Shown piece by piece: positions 61,614-64,000 of a stretch of DNA of 64,000 nt (position 1 is the stretch's first letter; each line of letters opens with the position of its first letter). Both the position numbers and the translations under genes were made by a program. The notes below the pieces were generated by a model, which was not told the origin of the DNA, made no database searches, and saw only the letters and a list, made by a program, of their open reading frames with translations. Source of the stretch: Peredibacter starrii (GTDB lineage: Bacteria > Bdellovibrionota > Bacteriovoracia > Bacteriovoracales > Bacteriovoracaceae); NCBI RefSeq assembly GCF_034259205.1, contig NZ_CP139487.1, forward strand, positions 558,001 to 622,000. Reading direction: 5' to 3'.

Positions 61614-61619
61614 ATTATA
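61614..61619 (-). promoter_or_regulatory. Perfect -10 element upstream of hisS
   Basis: TATAAT on the minus strand, 31 bp before the hisS ATG. The -35 is poor (TTAGTC at 16 bp), suggesting an extended or activated promoter. Confidence 0.5.
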
Positions 61620-61646
61620 CACTTTTGAGAGCGATGACTAATAGTG

Positions 61647-62510
61647 TTATGGGATTTTCTTATTCAACTCTTCGTTGATCTCGTCAGAGAGGGGACTTAG
61701 GTCTTCCGGGGTCACATCCTGGACCTGTTTTGTCGCCTCGGTTTTCGCTTTCTCTGACTCTTCTTTAAGAGTTAGCGGGACTTCATTCTGCTGCATGCGC
61801 TTAATGTCTTCCGGATGAAGTTCCAGGAGCTTCTGAGGGATGTTGAAGATAGTGATTTTTGTATTGCTCGTGGCGGTCGAAGCGTATCGCTTAAATAATA
61901 GCGAGCGCTCATTCAGGCGACGAAGAATGACCCAAGAGACCTGTTTAGACAGGTTATTGAATTCCGGAGCAGTCAAACTATCCATGCGATCAATCCACGG
62001 CATGAGATAGGTGAGGTAGCGAGCAAAACGCTGGGCCTCGGATTTTTTGGCGCCATCAAATTGGTTGGCATCAAAAGTTCTGGCGGTGATAAGTCCCATA
62101 TCCTGGCGGTAACGAAGTTCGGCGAGAATTGAGCGCCAAATCCATTGTGAGAAAGAATTGAGGTATCTTTCTTTGTTTTTAAAATCTTCTTCCAAGCGAT
62201 CAAGTAGAAGAAGAGTCATGTCAAACTGACGAACTTTCTTAAATTTATATTCCAGAACGTTTTTAATCACTTCTGATTTCATCAAAAGAAAGATGTGCTC
62301 TTTTTGTAACTGACCAAGATTTTCATCCAAATCCTTACATATTCCCACCATCTGAATTTTCTCGGCCGGAGTCTTTATACCCATTTTGAGCGAGTTAAAA
62401 AGGTGAGTGAATTCCAGCGGCACGCGATCCGACATGGCCGTGAAGTCCTTATCAAAGGCCTGTGCACTTATTGGCAAAATAAGAATGAAAAGCAGGAGTT
62501 TAGAGATCAA
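61647..62510 (-). CDS. Secreted helical protein, unknown
   Basis: The 287-residue product starts at TTG (GGAG about 7 nt upstream) with a signal peptide (LLLFILILPISAQA). The rest is largely helical and charged, with a Glu/Lys-rich C-terminus. It overlaps the gene upstream by 11 bp and is the third of three overlapping envelope genes. No known family. Confidence 0.7.
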   Translation of the reverse strand: MISKLLLFILILPISAQAFDKDFTAMSDRVPLEFTHLFNSLKMGIKTPAEKIQMVGICKDLDENLGQLQKEHIFLLMKSEVIKNVLEYKFKKVRQFDMTLLLLDRLEEDFKNKERYLNSFSQWIWRSILAELRYRQDMGLITARTFDANQFDGAKKSEAQRFARYLTYLMPWIDRMDSLTAPEFNNLSKQVSWVILRRLNERSLLFKRYASTATSNTKITIFNIPQKLLELHPEDIKRMQQNEVPLTLKEESEKAKTEATKQVQDVTPEDLSPLSDEINEELNKKIP

Positions 62511-63552
62511 GCTGTAACTCCTCTTTCGTTGGAACTGCCTTCAAGATGTCCTCGCCCAAATTGAACTTACCTTCGAGCACAAAGAACTCACCACGAAGGG
62601 GTATCAGAACTCGTCCGTCCATCTCCAAAAGTTGACCCACGTTTTTAAGTTCAGACCTTACTTCAACATCCTGGGTCTTTAAGTTCAGTCGAACCGCTTC
62701 TGTGGTTCGGTGATTGATTTGTTTATCCTGAGTCATGGTTTTCACGAAATAAATGAATTCTGGAAGACAAACCATATTACCCAGGTCTTGTTCCACCGAA
62801 CTATAAAGCGTGGTGTAGCTCGTGCCTCTCATTTCCCCCGCAAACTTTAGGATCTTACTGCCACGGCTCACACCTTCAAAAGGAAACTCACCAACAGCGA
62901 GATAGTTCTCTTGTTGGCACATTTCCAGACGGGTAGCACTCTGTGGGCTGCGGTAAATGATGTTACTTTTCTGAGAAATAAGATCATAAGCAATGAGCGC
63001 GCTATAACCATTCTCGTTAATATCGGTGTAGATGACAGTGCTTGAACTTACCATCTCTACTTCTGGTACAAAAAATGGATTCGCTTTCTTAGAGAGACGA
63101 ATATCGTATTTTTTTTGAGTAACAAGATTTTGGATATGAAGAACTTTTTCAACCGCGTTGAAATAAGAGATCCACTCATCTTTTAAGTGGAGCTTACTAT
63201 TTCTTCCAAATCCGACATCACGAGTGATGGTGTTACCGAAATCAACTACCATGATGCGATTGTTTTTTAAGAAATTGTATTCGTCATGTGCGTTTGGAAT
63301 CGATTCAATGGCAAGGCGCTGTTTAAAACGCGAAGACTTCACTAAATAATCATTCGACGAGGCCTCAGCAATAAAATCCAGACTTCTAAAGCTACTGACC
63401 ATGCCAAGCACGCCTGGCTTCTTTTGAACATAGGCGTATCGCCCATCCATACTGATGAAACGCAAAGTCTCCGGAGAGTGTTTCGTTAAGAAACGTGGAA
63501 GTTCCGCTGCCTCTACACTTAGAAAGAGTAAGAATAAACTAATCCAGGCCAT
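62500..63552 (-). CDS. Secreted protein, possible beta-propeller
   Basis: The 350-residue product has a signal peptide (AWISLFLLFLSVEAAE). The mature part is rich in short beta-like repeats such as NRIMVVDFGN, DEWISYFN and GYSALIAYDL, suggestive of a propeller. No catalytic motif. It overlaps both neighbours (11 and 14 bp), so the three genes are translationally coupled. Confidence 0.65.
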   Translation of the reverse strand: MAWISLFLLFLSVEAAELPRFLTKHSPETLRFISMDGRYAYVQKKPGVLGMVSSFRSLDFIAEASSNDYLVKSSRFKQRLAIESIPNAHDEYNFLKNNRIMVVDFGNTITRDVGFGRNSKLHLKDEWISYFNAVEKVLHIQNLVTQKKYDIRLSKKANPFFVPEVEMVSSSTVIYTDINENGYSALIAYDLISQKSNIIYRSPQSATRLEMCQQENYLAVGEFPFEGVSRGSKILKFAGEMRGTSYTTLYSSVEQDLGNMVCLPEFIYFVKTMTQDKQINHRTTEAVRLNLKTQDVEVRSELKNVGQLLEMDGRVLIPLRGEFFVLEGKFNLGEDILKAVPTKEELQLDL

Positions 63553-64000
63553 ACATCGTCCAAAGTTTTAAAGGGTGTAAGCGCTGATAACTCTTAACTC
63601 CTGAGTAGATGCTACTCCAGCTAATAAGGCGTGGGGCCTGAAGTGAATCTGCCGCAGTACGGATCACAAACACAGTATTACCTTTTTCGTTCATGATTCC
63701 ATTAATGATGAATGGCAGAGGTGAACACTGATTTATGGCCTGAATCTTAAAGAACGTAGGAAGGATATCTTCCGCACATCCAATCCCATGAATGATGGCA
63801 CCCTTGGATTTCTTAAAGTAACTCTGAATAGTCGATAGATTATTCATGATTCTACCTGTCTTCTTAAAGTCACGAGTCAGAAGAGAATTCTGCGAAAATC
63901 TTTCGTCTCTTACTGTCAGCGGGAAGTAAGCAAGATTCACACGATTTTTGATCTTGATGTAATCAATCGCTCGGTCATTGAAGAGAATTTTGTGCTTACA
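63539..64000 (-). CDS. Protein of unknown function, 5' part missing
   Basis: The frame is open to the right edge; 153 C-terminal residues are visible. No signal peptide or family motif can be read from this part. A GTG at 63940 is not a convincing start because coding continues upstream without a stop (FNDRAIDYIKIKNR). The 3' end overlaps the next gene by 14 bp, so it belongs to the envelope operon. Confidence 0.6.
   Translation of the reverse strand, partial: CKHKILFNDRAIDYIKIKNRVNLAYFPLTVRDERFSQNSLLTRDFKKTGRIMNNLSTIQSYFKKSKGAIIHGIGCAEDILPTFFKIQAINQCSPLPFIINGIMNEKGNTVFVIRTAADSLQAPRLISWSSIYSGVKSYQRLHPLKLWTMYGLD

Noticed and set aside
1-64000. tRNA, rRNA, CRISPR, insertion sequence, prophage or integration site
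   Set aside because: I looked for T-loop-like GGTTCGAATC, repeat-spacer patterns, transposase-type motifs and terminal repeats and found none that hold up by eye.

Overview
The window is a 64 kb piece of a Gram-negative chromosome of roughly 43% GC (by eye). It is densely coded on both strands, with many short genes for signal-peptide proteins and lipoproteins. Outer-membrane barrels, lipoboxes, a DcaP-like porin, the TIGR03545/TIGR03546 pair, an alpha/beta-fused E1 dehydrogenase and a tyrosine/homogentisate operon fit a member of the Bdellovibrionota, most like the Bacteriovorax/Peredibacter group. That placement is inference: there is no rRNA or other marker in the window. I see no tRNA, rRNA, CRISPR array, insertion sequence or prophage.

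Layout. 1-10.6 kb: end of an outer-membrane protein gene, a B12-binding radical SAM protein, an ammonium transporter whose Shine-Dalgarno lies inside a perfect hairpin, a subtilase with a very large insertion, a lipoprotein, a fused 2-oxo acid dehydrogenase E1 and a 39-residue secreted peptide. 10.8-19 kb: a frameshifted Asp-box lipoprotein gene, a UbiA-like membrane protein translationally coupled to a PEP-synthase-like enzyme, and the TIGR03546/TIGR03545 pair. 19-24.5 kb: a tight four-gene operon (glycosyltransferase, GH1-RmlD fusion, UDP-galactopyranose mutase, UDP-glucose 4-epimerase), probably making a galactofuranose-containing glycan. 24.8-31 kb: flavin reductase and metallo-hydrolase genes sharing a symmetric promoter, an outer-membrane protein, and an aromatic amino acid operon (HisC-like aminotransferase, fumarylacetoacetase, homogentisate dioxygenase). 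31-42 kb: two related PAS histidine kinases, glutathione peroxidase preceded by a likely small RNA, small secreted proteins, DoxX, two tandem paralogous lipoproteins, a GCS2-type ligase, an MFS transporter and an exported methyltransferase-like lipoprotein.

43.2-49.6 kb holds the most unusual unit: three co-directional genes for a MotB-like protein with a ~400-residue coiled coil and OmpA-like C-terminus, a MotA/ExbB/ZorA-like channel, and a 1122-residue FHA-like/coiled-coil/transmembrane protein. It looks like a proton-driven envelope machine related to flagellar stators and Zorya ZorAB, but it lacks Zorya effectors and flagellar genes. This is my best candidate for an undescribed system.

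49.8-64 kb: porin, a small XRE regulator, a metzincin-motif lipoprotein, fabI-DUF309-EI24 operon, DUF5996 protein, GT9-like protein, valS and hisS, and three overlapping genes for envelope proteins of unknown function, the last running off the window.

Start codons were moved from the longest open frame wherever a Shine-Dalgarno, signal peptide or lipobox clearly favoured an internal start. Family names come from recognising motifs by eye; no database search was run.
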